This document shows, piece after piece, positions 7,601 to 16,208 of a DNA stretch of 33,600 bases. The stretch covers positions 1 through 33,600 of the forward strand of contig JAHQVK010000254.1 of NCBI GenBank assembly GCA_019634385.1, read 5' to 3'. Source of the DNA: Myxococcales bacterium. Lineage in GTDB: Bacteria > Myxococcota > Kuafuiibacteriia > Kuafuiibacteriales > Kuafuiibacteriaceae. The stretch's first letter is position 1; every line of letters starts with the position of its first letter. Position numbers and translations under genes: made by a program. The notes below the pieces were generated by a model, which was not told the DNA's origin, did not search any database, and saw nothing but the letters and a program-made list of their open reading frames with translations.

Positions 7601-9226
7601 TTATTCTGTTCGCTGGACCGATTGGGGTTTATGGTCTAGTCGTCCTTCGAAGCCTTTGTGTTTGTTCGCTCTATCCTCTTCTGGTTGTAAGACTTGTAAC
7701 GAGTTACCCTCAAGGCGGGCGATCAGTACTGTTGCTGCAGAGTCGCCGACCACGTTGGTGGCTGTTCGGAACATGTCGAGAAGGCGGTCCACACCTAGAA
7801 CTAGCGCAATACCCTCCGTAGGTACCCCCACCGCAGTCAAGACCATGGCGAGGGTGACCATGCCCGCACCCGGTACGCCGGCTGCGCCCACCGAAGCTAA
7901 GGTGGCTGAGGTTACGATGGTTAGTTGGTCAGAGAAACTGAGGGGGATGCTATAAATTTGTGCGATGAACATTGCAGCAACCCCTTGATACAAGGCTGTA
8001 CCATCCATATTGACGGTGGCTCCAAGCGGGAGAACAAAACTGGAGACCTCGTTGCTGACATTGATGTTATCTTCCACGCATTCTTTTGTGACGGGGAGAG
8101 TAGCTGAAGAACTGGCGGTACCAAAAGCCACCAAAAGTGCCGGTCGCATGGCCCCCAAGAATGAGAGAAACGGTAATTGAGCTCCGAATCTGACCACGGA
8201 TCCATATACAAGACTAAGGTGGATGGCCAAGCCAAGCAGGACAACCATCGCATAGATCATCAGAGCATATAGAACGGACAACCCGGTGGAGCCCACGACC
8301 TTAAAGAGTAGTGCTGCTACTCCCACGGGAGCGAGCTTCATGGCAATGTGAACGAGCATGACCATAGCTTCGTTAGCATCGTCCATGAGTTGGACTACGG
8401 CTCGGGAGCGTTCGTTAGGCAGGAGAGTGAGGGCGATACCAAACATCAGGGCAAAAAAGATGATTTGGAGCATATTGCCCTCTGCGAGAGAGGCTAAGGG
8501 GTTGGCGGGTACGATACCTACGAGCTGGTCAACAAAGCTAGTACTGGTAGCCGCGTTATTTACTGTGGAGGAGGCCTCTCCTTGATAGCTGGCAAGGAGA
8601 GCGTCGCGGTCGTCTTCGGAGATGAACCTACCCGGACCGATCAGATTACCGAGTCCCATGCCGATGGACAATGCCAATATGGTGGTAGTGGTGAACAAGA
8701 GCAGGGTACGTCCGCCCATCCGACCAAGGCGTCGAAAGTCACCGAGGGAAGCAATCCCCACCGTCAATGAGAAGAAGACCAACGGGATGACCACCATCTT
8801 GATCAGAGCAAGAAAGAGCCTCCCAACCCATTCCGTAGCATTAATGAGATACTGCCCTATGGGGGCGTAGCGCTTGACTGTGGGCGCGTCCAATTGGACC
8901 CATCCGCTGATGTCTGCGTCGGGCGGCAAGTCTGTAACGCCTTGTACTCCAGCTTGGATGAGGCGCAGGCGATCAGTGGGACTCAGACGAAATCGGATTT
9001 CGGACCAGGGTGTATTTTCAGCGATTTCACTGTCTACGAGCTGAGCACGTTCAAGATTGGTGGCGAGGAGCTGAATAGGCGCGTCCTCTTGAGGAGCGGT
9101 TCGCACCGTTGCTTGAGGGCTAAGAACAACTCCTGAAGCGGGCAGCAGGTGAGAATTGGGTCCCACTGCTACGCCTAGAAAGACACCGACGCCCATACCG
9201 ATGAGAATTTTGGTGTACAACTGCAT
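7601..9226 (-). CDS. Dicarboxylate/amino-acid:cation symporter (DAACS/SDF) with extra loop domain
   Basis: A Na+- or H+-coupled symporter of the glutamate/aspartate/C4-dicarboxylate family (GltP, DctA, GltPh relatives), in the inner membrane. The core motifs are present: the serine-rich hairpin ASSSATLPVT, NMDGTALYQG on TM7, GAAGVPGAGMV in the second hairpin, and DRLLDMFRTATNVVGDS on TM8 with the substrate-binding Asp, Arg and Asn. The odd feature is about 95 extra hydrophilic residues (about 26-122) between TM1 and TM2, predicted outside; usual members run about 420-440 aa and this one is 541. ATG 9226 is chosen over GTG 9238 because GAGG lies 6 nt upstream of it. It is divergent from the WD40-AGCS gene with 124 bp between them. 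Confidence 0.93.
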   Translation of the reverse strand: MQLYTKILIGMGVGVFLGVAVGPNSHLLPASGVVLSPQATVRTAPQEDAPIQLLATNLERAQLVDSEIAENTPWSEIRFRLSPTDRLRLIQAGVQGVTDLPPDADISGWVQLDAPTVKRYAPIGQYLINATEWVGRLFLALIKMVVIPLVFFSLTVGIASLGDFRRLGRMGGRTLLLFTTTTILALSIGMGLGNLIGPGRFISEDDRDALLASYQGEASSTVNNAATSTSFVDQLVGIVPANPLASLAEGNMLQIIFFALMFGIALTLLPNERSRAVVQLMDDANEAMVMLVHIAMKLAPVGVAALLFKVVGSTGLSVLYALMIYAMVVLLGLAIHLSLVYGSVVRFGAQLPFLSFLGAMRPALLVAFGTASSSATLPVTKECVEDNINVSNEVSSFVLPLGATVNMDGTALYQGVAAMFIAQIYSIPLSFSDQLTIVTSATLASVGAAGVPGAGMVTLAMVLTAVGVPTEGIALVLGVDRLLDMFRTATNVVGDSAATVLIARLEGNSLQVLQPEEDRANKHKGFEGRLDHKPQSVQRTE

Positions 9227-9350
9227 GCAGGGCCTCACCCTAACTGAGTCTGTGCTGGAGATGAATTCGACATCGGCCTCCTCCTGATTTTGGGTTGGAT
9301 TTGATTATCGGCTCTTTCCCGAGTGTGGCGCCAACGTTATGTAAGAACCA

Positions 9351-11819
9351 GTGATCTGTTGCAAGATTTTGGACGGTGTCCGAGGAGTGTCTCTGCTCGC
9401 TTTTACGTTCCTTAGCTTGGTGGGGGGAGAGCAAAAAGGCTGGTCCCAGCTCGATCCGGCGGGATTTGATGATGCATCTGCGGTGATTCAGCTGCAAAAA
9501 TCCATTGACCGAGTTGATCCCATTTTTGCGCGCAACGTGGTCACGCCGATCGCCTCCGTGCTCTTTTACGACATAGCCTTTTGGGACAATGGTCGCTCCG
9601 ACGTGTGGGGCGTGGGTTTTTCGGAAACGAATGTGGTGAGCGCGGGCGCTGATGGGGAGCTTTTGGTTTGGTCAGAGGGTACCGTCAAACAGCGGTGGAA
9701 AATGGATCGTGGCCCGATTCACCGGATGATCGTTCGACCAGGGCAGCCACACCAAGTTGTGGTGGTATGGCTCTCTGGGGACATCGGACTTATTGATTTG
9801 GAGACTGGAGAGATAGTAGGTACCTATCCAAAACCGAGCGCTCTTACGTCGGCCCTGGCATTCGATAGTACTGGTACTTGGTTACTTGCGGGGGCTGGGG
9901 ATGGTCGGCTTTGGCTTTGGTCGGAAGAGGGAGTCCCACCGCAAGAGATATATTCTAGCCCACATGCCAATGATGAGCTGACAGCACTAGCGGTGCGAGG
10001 TGTGGCTCCTCAGGTGACCGTAGCTTGGGCGAGTGGTTCACAACTATTCCATGGTCCGGTGGTGGATGGGAAGATTGTGAGCACGGCCCTGAAAGGACAT
10101 CGTCGCGGGGTAAATGCGTTGGCTTTTGGTCCTAACGGACGTCTAGCTTCCGGAGGGGAGGATGGACGGGTGATTCTCTATCCTCCGGGGGGAATGGGCT
10201 TACCTACCGTGGTCGCGCTTTCCGAAGAACCGGTGGTGGCTATTGTTGATGCCAATGATACCCAACTATTAGTTGGGCGGCCCAATGGTGTGCAGGTTGT
10301 TCAACAAGTGGAGGGTAAATGGAAAGAAGAGCACCTATTTAAGACGATGGTCAATACACTCGCGCTGCGGGATGATCAAACGATCCTTACCGTGGGTGGT
10401 CATCAGGGACAGGTAGGTGTCTTTGACCTAACTAACAAGAACCGTATCTATACTTTGGATGGTCATGCGACGGAGATGACCTTACCCTTCATTGTTCTAT
10501 GGTTGGTGCTCGGGGCTATCTTCTTCACTCTCCGGTTTAGTTTTGTCAATCTCCGTGCCTTTGGTCATGCGATCGCGGTCACTAGAGGCGCGTATGATGG
10601 TCATTCCGAGGATGGAGATGTGAGTCACTTTCAGGCTTTGGCCATGGCCTTATCAGCGACCGTCGGATTGGGTAATATTGCGGGGGTTGCGGTAGCGGTA
10701 GGTACAGGGGGGCCGGGCGCGGTCTTTTGGATGATCATGGCTGGTTTTTTGGGGATGAGTTCCAAGTTTGCCGAATGTACGCTCGGTCAAATGTATCGAA
10801 CGACCGATAGCAATGGAAAGGTAAGCGGCGGACCCATGCATTATTTAAAGGATGGGTTGGCGGAGCTGAAATTGGCACCGCTAGGACGGGTTCTTAGTGT
10901 CCTCTTTGCGGTCCTATGTATAGGGGGGAGTCTTGGAGGCGGCAACATGTTCCAGGCGAATCAGAGTTACGCCCAGGTTGCTCTCGTTCTACCTGTTTTT
11001 CAGGGTGAGATTGGTGCGCTGGTCTACGGTCTGATTCTATCTGGTCTGGTTGGGATTGTTATTATCGGTGGAATAGATCGTATCGGGCAGGTTGCGAGCT
11101 TTATTGTACCTTTTATGGTGGGCGTTTATCTTTGTGCGGCCCTCTTTATCTTAGGGGCTAATATCTCTCAGGTGCCCCAAGCGTTTGTGGAAATTGTGAA
11201 CGGTGCTTTCACCCCCGGTGCTGCTTACGGTGGGGCCCTAGGGGTCATGGTCACTGGCTTTCGGCGAGCAGCGTTTTCCAACGAGGCGGGGGTGGGGTCG
11301 GCACCGATCGTACACTCTGCTGCGGCCACCGATGAGCCGGTGCGGGAGGGTATTGTCGCCCTCTTAGAACCATTCATTGACACGATCGTGGTGTGTACCA
11401 CAACGGCGCTCGTATTGGTGGTGACTGGTGTGTACAAAACCAAGGCTGATGGGGTGGAGATGACGTCCAACGCTTTTGAGACGGTCTTGCCGTGGTTCCC
11501 TGGTGTCCTGACCGTGGCTGTTTTTCTTTTTGCGTTTTCGACAATGATTTCATGGAGCTACTATGGTGAGCGCTGTTGGTGTTTCCTCTTTGGGGATAGT
11601 ACTACTCTTATCTATAAGGTCATTTTTGTTGGGGCGGTGGTGGTTGGTTCGGTGATTCGCCTGGGTAGCGTGCTGGACTTTTCTGACTTGATGATTTTAG
11701 CGATGGCATTCCCTAATATGTTAGGGGCTGTACTGTTGTCAGGCAAAGTGAGAAGCCAGCTCAATAACTATCTACGACGACTACGGTCTGGAGAAATGGC
11801 TGTAAGTGCTGAATACTAG
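9351..11819 (+). CDS. AGCS sodium:alanine/glycine symporter with inserted WD40-like beta-propeller
   Basis: 822 aa in one uninterrupted frame. Residues 8-25 look like a signal or first membrane segment. Residues 55-80 (DPIFARNVVTPIASVLFYDI) resemble the short stretch that precedes the first core helix in related AGCS carriers. About 295 residues of beta-propeller repeats follow (83-375), six or seven blades with WD-type ends such as AGADGELLVW, AGAGDGRLWLW, SGGEDGRVILY and VGGHQGQVGVFDL. The carrier core starts at LPFIVLWLVLGAIFF (378) and has the family regions SATVGLGNIAGVAVAVGTGG, GPGAVFWM and RRAAFSNEAGVGSAPI. AGCS proteins import alanine or glycine with Na+. The signal-like start suggests the propeller is periplasmic (inference). 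The start is a GTG with only a weak ribosome site. A strong hairpin follows the stop. Confidence 0.92.
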   Translation: MICCKILDGVRGVSLLAFTFLSLVGGEQKGWSQLDPAGFDDASAVIQLQKSIDRVDPIFARNVVTPIASVLFYDIAFWDNGRSDVWGVGFSETNVVSAGADGELLVWSEGTVKQRWKMDRGPIHRMIVRPGQPHQVVVVWLSGDIGLIDLETGEIVGTYPKPSALTSALAFDSTGTWLLAGAGDGRLWLWSEEGVPPQEIYSSPHANDELTALAVRGVAPQVTVAWASGSQLFHGPVVDGKIVSTALKGHRRGVNALAFGPNGRLASGGEDGRVILYPPGGMGLPTVVALSEEPVVAIVDANDTQLLVGRPNGVQVVQQVEGKWKEEHLFKTMVNTLALRDDQTILTVGGHQGQVGVFDLTNKNRIYTLDGHATEMTLPFIVLWLVLGAIFFTLRFSFVNLRAFGHAIAVTRGAYDGHSEDGDVSHFQALAMALSATVGLGNIAGVAVAVGTGGPGAVFWMIMAGFLGMSSKFAECTLGQMYRTTDSNGKVSGGPMHYLKDGLAELKLAPLGRVLSVLFAVLCIGGSLGGGNMFQANQSYAQVALVLPVFQGEIGALVYGLILSGLVGIVIIGGIDRIGQVASFIVPFMVGVYLCAALFILGANISQVPQAFVEIVNGAFTPGAAYGGALGVMVTGFRRAAFSNEAGVGSAPIVHSAAATDEPVREGIVALLEPFIDTIVVCTTTALVLVVTGVYKTKADGVEMTSNAFETVLPWFPGVLTVAVFLFAFSTMISWSYYGERCWCFLFGDSTTLIYKVIFVGAVVVGSVIRLGSVLDFSDLMILAMAFPNMLGAVLLSGKVRSQLNNYLRRLRSGEMAVSAEY

Positions 11820-11837
11820 GCTGCTGATAAACTGCTA

Positions 11838-11866
11838 CTATCGCTTGAATTCGGTTCAAGCGATAG
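11838..11866 (+). terminator. Hairpin after the WD40-AGCS gene
   Basis: Perfect 12-bp stem CTATCGCTTGAA / TTCAAGCGATAG with a 5-nt loop (TTCGG), starting 19 bp after the stop codon. No T-run follows, so it may be a structural or processing terminator rather than a classical intrinsic one. Confidence 0.6.
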
Positions 11867-11971
11867 CAGAGGTCAGTTGATGAGCCTTCTGTAGCTAGCC
11901 TTCTTCCCAGTTCGAATATTTCGTCAAACTAGGTACTTCATAATAGTTTCTCATTGACCGTAAAGACCTCT

Positions 11972-12072
11972 TACAGCAGAAATCCCTTGGGTTGCACCCC
12001 AGTTCCTGCTTCTCCGCGGTGCTATGCCCCGCTGCGCGCCCCCTTGAATCGAATCAAGTGGTCTTTGCTGTA
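11972..12072 (-). repeat. Family A MITE-like element, copy 2 (shortened)
   Basis: Reverse orientation, 101 bp, from TACAGCAGAAATC to GGTCTTTGCTGTA. The TTGATTC/GAATCAA hairpin is mostly deleted, leaving gaatcgaatc. The GGGTT/ACCCC arm has diverged as well. Confidence 0.82.
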
Positions 12073-12242
12073 GCTACTGAGGACTGAGCCAAGCCACTTC
12101 TCTGGTCAAGGACGGCTGAGAAGATGAGCTCGTGGTTTGGAGCTATTCCGGCCTGATCTCCGGAAGGTGGTTCTACCCCTTTGCAAGGCAATACCTTTTG
12201 TCCCTACTTTGCGAACTTCCACCATCTTCGTATGGTGAGGTT

Positions 12243-12728
12243 ATGACTTTTCCAAAACAAGAGTTGATCGATGCTTTGCGGGAGACTGCCCAACGATTGG
12301 AGGATGGCGCCCCCTATGCTTGGACCCATATGGGGGCGTGTAATTGCGGGCATTTGGCACAAACCCTAACTGCGCTATCTGCCGCAGAGATTCATGCCAT
12401 TGCTCTCGAAAAAGAGGGTGACTGGCATGATCAAGTTATAGAGCATTGTCCTACAAGTGGGTTGCCGATGGACTATCTGATCACGGAGTTGCTAGGTCAG
12501 GGCTTAACCCGAGACAACCTAGCCCATTTAGAGCGTTTATCGGACCCTGAGATCCTTCGCCAACTCCCGGTTCGGGAACGAAATCTATCATTTAGGGTAC
12601 GTGCTGACGTGGTGAAGTATCTACGGGTGATGGCAAATTACTTGGAGCATCGCCTTGCAGAAGAGCTTCACCGAGTGACTCGTGAAGGGATGGTTCGTTC
12701 GTCAGTGAATATGTCTGTGATTGTCTGA
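12243..12728 (+). CDS. Conserved protein of unknown function with CNCG motif
   Basis: 161 aa from the ATG at 12243, which has GGTGAGG directly upstream; longer starts back to 12132 lack such a site. The N-terminal half contains YAWTHMGACNCGHLAQ, EIHAIALEKEGDW and EHCPTSGLPMD, then GLTRDNLAHLERLSDPEIL. This order recalls a small family of uncharacterised bacterial proteins with a CxC pair, several His residues and a further Cys, so a metal or cofactor site is possible. No signal peptide or membrane segment is seen, so it should be cytosolic. It has no operon partners: family A copies lie on both sides. I do not assign a reaction. Confidence 0.75.
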   Translation: MTFPKQELIDALRETAQRLEDGAPYAWTHMGACNCGHLAQTLTALSAAEIHAIALEKEGDWHDQVIEHCPTSGLPMDYLITELLGQGLTRDNLAHLERLSDPEILRQLPVRERNLSFRVRADVVKYLRVMANYLEHRLAEELHRVTREGMVRSSVNMSVIV

Positions 12729-12859
12729 ACTGAAGACTGAGAGTCTAACCATAGATTTCCGACTTTCGGGCTATTCAATAACCAGAGATAGACCTTGTCT
12801 GATTGTAGCAACAAAGCTTCTAGTTCACCCTGCTTTCTTCAAACATCTCCAGATTGGTA

Positions 12860-12973
12860 TACAGCAAAGACCACTTGAATTGATTTTGTAAGAATCAATA
12901 AGGGGTCGCGCAGCGGGGCGAAGCCCGGCGTAGAAGCAGGAACTTGGGTTCAACCCAAGTGGTTTCTGCTGTA
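12860..12973 (+). repeat. Family A MITE-like element, copy 3
   Basis: 114 bp from TACAGCAAAGACC to GGTTTCTGCTGTA, close to the family consensus. It abuts copy 3b in opposite orientation, sharing the tatata junction. Confidence 0.92.
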
Positions 12974-13097
12974 TATAGCAGAAACCGAGTGAGTAGGGGC
13001 TTAAGCTCTTGCGGCTATGCTCGGCTTTGTCGTACTGCGCTCTCATTTGAGAAGTTTGTTTGTAATCCGATAAGCGCAAATCAAGTGGTCTTTGCTG
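12974..13097 (-). repeat. Family A-like element, copy 3b (diverged)
   Basis: Begins TATAGCAGAAACC and ends AAGTGGTCTTTGCTGA, which match the family ends in reverse orientation. The interior differs and has lost the GGGTT/AACCC hairpin, although a GC-rich centre (gcggctatgctcgg) remains. Confidence 0.6.
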
Positions 13098-13190
13098 AAT
13101 TGAAATCATGAGTATGAAAGCAGTCTCATCGTATGAGGGAGGGTTCCCACGACACGTGCAATGGGCGACTAAACTGCTAAGGTCAGCCTT

Positions 13191-13931
13191 ATGAAGCATG
13201 TGGTTGTGCAAGGCGCTAGCCGGGGCGTGGGGTTAGGTCTGGTTCGGGCGTGCCTAGCGAGAGGAGATCGGGTTCACGCAACTTGCCGAACGCCATCTTT
13301 GGCTTCGAACTTACAGTCTTTGAAGAGGACATATGCTGAGCAACTGTTGATTCATCAACTGGATGTCACCCAGGAGACTACGATAGAGCAGGCGAGCTAT
13401 GCTGTTCGGGCGGTTTCTCCGCAGATCCATCTTCATATTAACGCTTCTGGTTTGCTTCACCATCCAACGGTGAAGCCGGAACGACGATTAGAGGAGTTGT
13501 CTGCGGAGGCACTACTCAGACTATTTGCGGTCAACACCATTGGTCCTCTGTTGGTGATTAAGCATTTCTTACCATGTTTTCAGCACCACGAACGGTCAGT
13601 GGTTGCATCCTTGTCGGCCAGAGTGGGCAGTATCGGAGATAACCGGCGAGGAGGATGGTATGGCTATCGCGCCTCCAAAGCAGCTCTCAATCAAATGCAT
13701 CGCAGCTTGGCGATTGAGCTCAGTCGGCGAGCGGTCCACACGATCTCGGTGACTCTCCATCCCGGCACTGTAGCCACCGATTTGACTATTCCATTTCGAA
13801 AGTCGGTGCCCCCTGATAAGCTATTCTCCGTCGAAAAATCGGTTGAGCTATTGCTGGGGGTTATGGATTCACTCACCTTGAGCGACCACGGAGGGTTTTT
13901 CGACTATGCGAGAAAACGTATCGAGTGGTAG
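13191..13931 (+). CDS. Short-chain dehydrogenase/reductase (C-factor-like)
   Basis: 246 aa NAD(P)-dependent oxidoreductase with a Rossmann fold. Visible: the cofactor loop GASRGVGLGLV near the N-terminus, an NASG variant of the NAG motif (residues about 88-91), LSARVGSIGD with the catalytic Ser, and YGYRASKAALN with the YxxxK pair. The PGTVATD segment after the active site is typical of the subgroup that includes the Myxococcus C-factor CsgA and many unassigned cytosolic reductases. The substrate is unknown and a signalling role is not implied. ATG 13191 has TAAGGT 8 nt upstream. It is isolated between family A repeats. Confidence 0.88.
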   Translation: MKHVVVQGASRGVGLGLVRACLARGDRVHATCRTPSLASNLQSLKRTYAEQLLIHQLDVTQETTIEQASYAVRAVSPQIHLHINASGLLHHPTVKPERRLEELSAEALLRLFAVNTIGPLLVIKHFLPCFQHHERSVVASLSARVGSIGDNRRGGWYGYRASKAALNQMHRSLAIELSRRAVHTISVTLHPGTVATDLTIPFRKSVPPDKLFSVEKSVELLLGVMDSLTLSDHGGFFDYARKRIEW

Positions 13932-13997
13932 CCAGATTCTGGTGATGTTTACTTTCTATACGCGAGGGGACGACTTGCCGGTCGCATAGCCTTCCAA

Positions 13998-14112
13998 TAC
14001 AGCAAGGGCCACTTGCTTTGATTCTGTAAGAATCAACAAGGAGCCCGCGCAGCGGGGCTATGCCCCGCGTAGAAGCAGGAGCTTGGGTTCAACCCAAGTG
14101 ATTTCTGCTGTA
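13998..14112 (+). repeat. Family A MITE-like element, copy 4
   Basis: 115 bp from TACAGCAAGGGCC to GATTTCTGCTGTA. The bases outside the TTGATTC hairpin read GGGC and GCCC instead of the usual GACC and GGTC, so pairing of this outer stem is kept with different bases. Confidence 0.92.
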
Positions 14113-14253
14113 CAGTAGATATTGGCTGGATTGAATCCAAGTTTCTCCAGCTGTGCTCAATAAGGTCTGACTGTGCGGTTGGTTGCTAAGACTTTCGTGA
14201 TAGTTTCTTGCTTAGCTCAGCAACCCGTCTGAGCCTTCGACTCTTTTTGAAGA

Positions 14254-14367
14254 TACAGCAAAGACCACTTGAATTGATTCTGTAAGAATCAACAAGTGGC
14301 CGCGCAGTGGGGCATAGCCCGGCGTAGAAGCAGTCACTTGGGTTCAACCCAAGTGATTTCTGCTGTA
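14254..14367 (+). repeat. Family A MITE-like element, copy 5
   Basis: 114 bp from TACAGCAAAGACC to GATTTCTGCTGTA, essentially consensus. The stem GACCACTTG is mirrored by CAAGTGGCC. Confidence 0.93.
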
Positions 14368-14550
14368 CGTAAAGTGCTGTACATACCTTAATATAAGAGT
14401 CTAAACTTCTGGCGGGGAGCAACATGATGTAATAGCGTCAATAAAGCCTTGGTCTATCCATCCTCAATACCACTCCTTGAAAAGGTTTTTCGCAGGCGGC
14501 TACACTGGGTTGGCTGACGCTGAGTAACTCCTTTAACTTGCGCCAAGTCC

Positions 14551-15762
14551 ATGAATGTTATGACAAATGTACAACGCCTAGCAGTTGCCCAAAGGCCAGC
14601 TGTAAACAAAAATTTTGAGCCCAGTTTCGAACTAAGGAACGTTTATTGCTATCTGGTCGAGAATATCTGTATTGTCCTGAGTTTGGTCCTATTCATCCCG
14701 AACCAGGCGAAAGCAGAGGCAACCGCATCCGAAAACCAGCAAGGGATCTCAGGGGACTTCTGGTGGAGTCAGCCTTACCCTAAACCGTTTGATGCCAGTC
14801 GTCTCCGGCACCAACCAAGCTTTATCAGTGTCAAAGGCAAAGATTTTGTGGATCAGGCGGGTAAGCCTATTGTCTTCCAAGGGGTGAGCATAGCTGACCC
14901 CGACCGGCTTGAGAGTTTGGGGCACTGGAATCGAGAACTATTTGGGGTTGTCGCTAGCTGGGGCGCTAATGTGGTTCGGCTGCCCGTTCATCCGGTAGCT
15001 TATCGTAAGCGAGGTAAAAAAGCATACTTTAAGCTCCTTGATCAGGCAGTACACTGGGCTAACGAGCTGAGTCTCTACTTGATTATCGATTGGCACTCGA
15101 TGGGCAACCTCGAGACTGAAATGTTTCAGCACCCTATGTACGAAACAACTCTTACGGAGACCTTTGCATTCTGGCGAAGCATAGCCTTTCGTTATAAGGG
15201 CATCTCGACCGTCGCTTTTTACGAGCTGTTCAATGAACCCACCCGGTCCAATGGAACCCTTGGACAAATAGACTGGAAAACTTGGAAAAAAATGATGGAA
15301 GAACTCATTTCCATTATCTATGCGCACGATGACAAGGTTATACCTTTGGTGGCCGGTTTCAACTGGGCGTATGAGTTGGAAGAGGTTGCCCGCGATCCAA
15401 TCGAACAAGAAGGTATTGGATATGTTTCGCATCCTTATCCGCAAAAGGCAGAACGGCCGTATGATCCCAATTGGGATAAGGCATTTGGTTACGTTGCGGA
15501 GAAGTACCCGCTCATTATCACCGAAATGGGTTACATGAAAGCTGATGAACCAGGTGCTCATCGGCCTGCCATTGATGATGGTAGTTATGGTCCTCTTGTG
15601 ACGGACTACCTGGCAAAGAAGGGAGCTTCGTGGGTAGCTTGGTGCTTCGATCCAGAGTGGTCACCGACGCTTATCAAAGATTGGAACTTTACGCCTACGA
15701 TGTCCGGAGCGCATTTTAGGAAGATTATGCTACAACGAGATAAGGCAGACCCACAACCATAG
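14551..15762 (+). CDS. GH5 family glycoside hydrolase (endoglucanase-like), secreted
   Basis: 403 aa retaining glycosidase with a (beta/alpha)8 barrel. Key residues: VVRLPVHP after strand beta-2, LIIDWHS, the acid/base Glu229 in YELFNEP, HPYP near residue 294, and the nucleophile Glu325 in IITEMGY, followed by WVAWCFDPEW. Family members cut beta-1,4-glucans, mannans or related polymers; the substrate is not clear here. A hydrophobic signal (ICIVLSLVLFIP) ends at AKA around residue 55, so it is exported, but the part before it is unusually long (about 36 aa). No good downstream start exists before the hydrophobic region, so ATG 14551 (or 14560) is kept. No sugar-transport gene is adjacent. Confidence 0.9.
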   Translation: MNVMTNVQRLAVAQRPAVNKNFEPSFELRNVYCYLVENICIVLSLVLFIPNQAKAEATASENQQGISGDFWWSQPYPKPFDASRLRHQPSFISVKGKDFVDQAGKPIVFQGVSIADPDRLESLGHWNRELFGVVASWGANVVRLPVHPVAYRKRGKKAYFKLLDQAVHWANELSLYLIIDWHSMGNLETEMFQHPMYETTLTETFAFWRSIAFRYKGISTVAFYELFNEPTRSNGTLGQIDWKTWKKMMEELISIIYAHDDKVIPLVAGFNWAYELEEVARDPIEQEGIGYVSHPYPQKAERPYDPNWDKAFGYVAEKYPLIITEMGYMKADEPGAHRPAIDDGSYGPLVTDYLAKKGASWVAWCFDPEWSPTLIKDWNFTPTMSGAHFRKIMLQRDKADPQP

Positions 15763-16208
15763 AGTAAACAGCGGCGGGGTACAGAGGTGGTCTAAGAACG
15801 CCGGGCGAGGCCGTTTGGCGTAGCCCGGCCGCAACGGAATTGGCCTCTGCCTAAATACTTACTTCACGACCCAAGCCCAACACGTAGCCGCTAACGTCGT
15901 ACAGCAGAAATCAATTGGGTTGAACCCAAGTTCCAGCTTCTACGCCGGGCTATGCCCCGCTGCGCGACCACTTATTGATTTTTATAGAATCAATTCAAGT
16001 GGTGTTTGCTGTATGGTGGTCAAGGTCGGCATCCCTCCGTTGATTCTGGCCTCGACGAAGTTACAGGGGAGAAGTCCAACAACCAAACGGTGGCTTGGAT
16101 CGGTACTCGTGTGGTGTGTTCTAAGGTTTTTAAGGGGCATGTTGCCAAGCTTAGCGAGGAACTATCGCGATCGGCTGTCTTTGGAAGGCTGGGGATTGAG
16201 CTCTAGAT
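15763..16208. other. Gap with one family A copy and another GC-rich hairpin
   Basis: After the GH5 stop, 15785-15850 can fold on itself (GCCGGGC / GCCCGGC core, outer CAGAGG / CCTCTG). It may be the terminator or a further small repeat. A reverse family A copy fills 15900-16013. The remaining 195 bp before the LysR stop shows nothing coding. Confidence 0.6.
15900..16013 (-). repeat. Family A MITE-like element, copy 6
   Basis: 114 bp, reverse orientation, from TACAGCAGAAATC to GTGTTTGCTGTA. All three hairpins are present; the AATCAA-type stem reads TTGATTTTTATAGAATCAA. Confidence 0.92.

Larger units (their letters stand above)
11820..12242. other. Gap with terminator hairpin and one family A copy
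   Basis: The 423-bp gap holds the hairpin at 11838-11866 and a shortened reverse family A copy at 11972-12072. The open frame extending from 12132 into the next gene has no ribosome site and is probably non-coding up to 12243. Confidence 0.6.
12729..13190. other. Gap filled by two adjoining family A copies
   Basis: The 462-bp gap contains a full forward family A copy (12860-12973) and, directly abutting it, a diverged reverse copy (12974-13097). The rest shows no coding signal. The SDR ribosome site TAAGGT lies just before 13191. Confidence 0.7.
13932..14550. other. 619-bp gap with two family A copies
   Basis: Two near-complete forward copies (13998-14112 and 14254-14367) lie about 140 bp apart. 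The remaining sequence, including about 180 bp before the GH5 start, shows no gene; a promoter for the GH5 gene is expected here but I could not pick one. Confidence 0.7.

Noticed and set aside
14186-14425. Repeated short frames starting MNPSSCFYAGLCP (also near 15920, 28369 and 12825)
   Set aside because: They are translations of family A copies in one frame. They recur only because the DNA repeats, and they have no ribosome sites.
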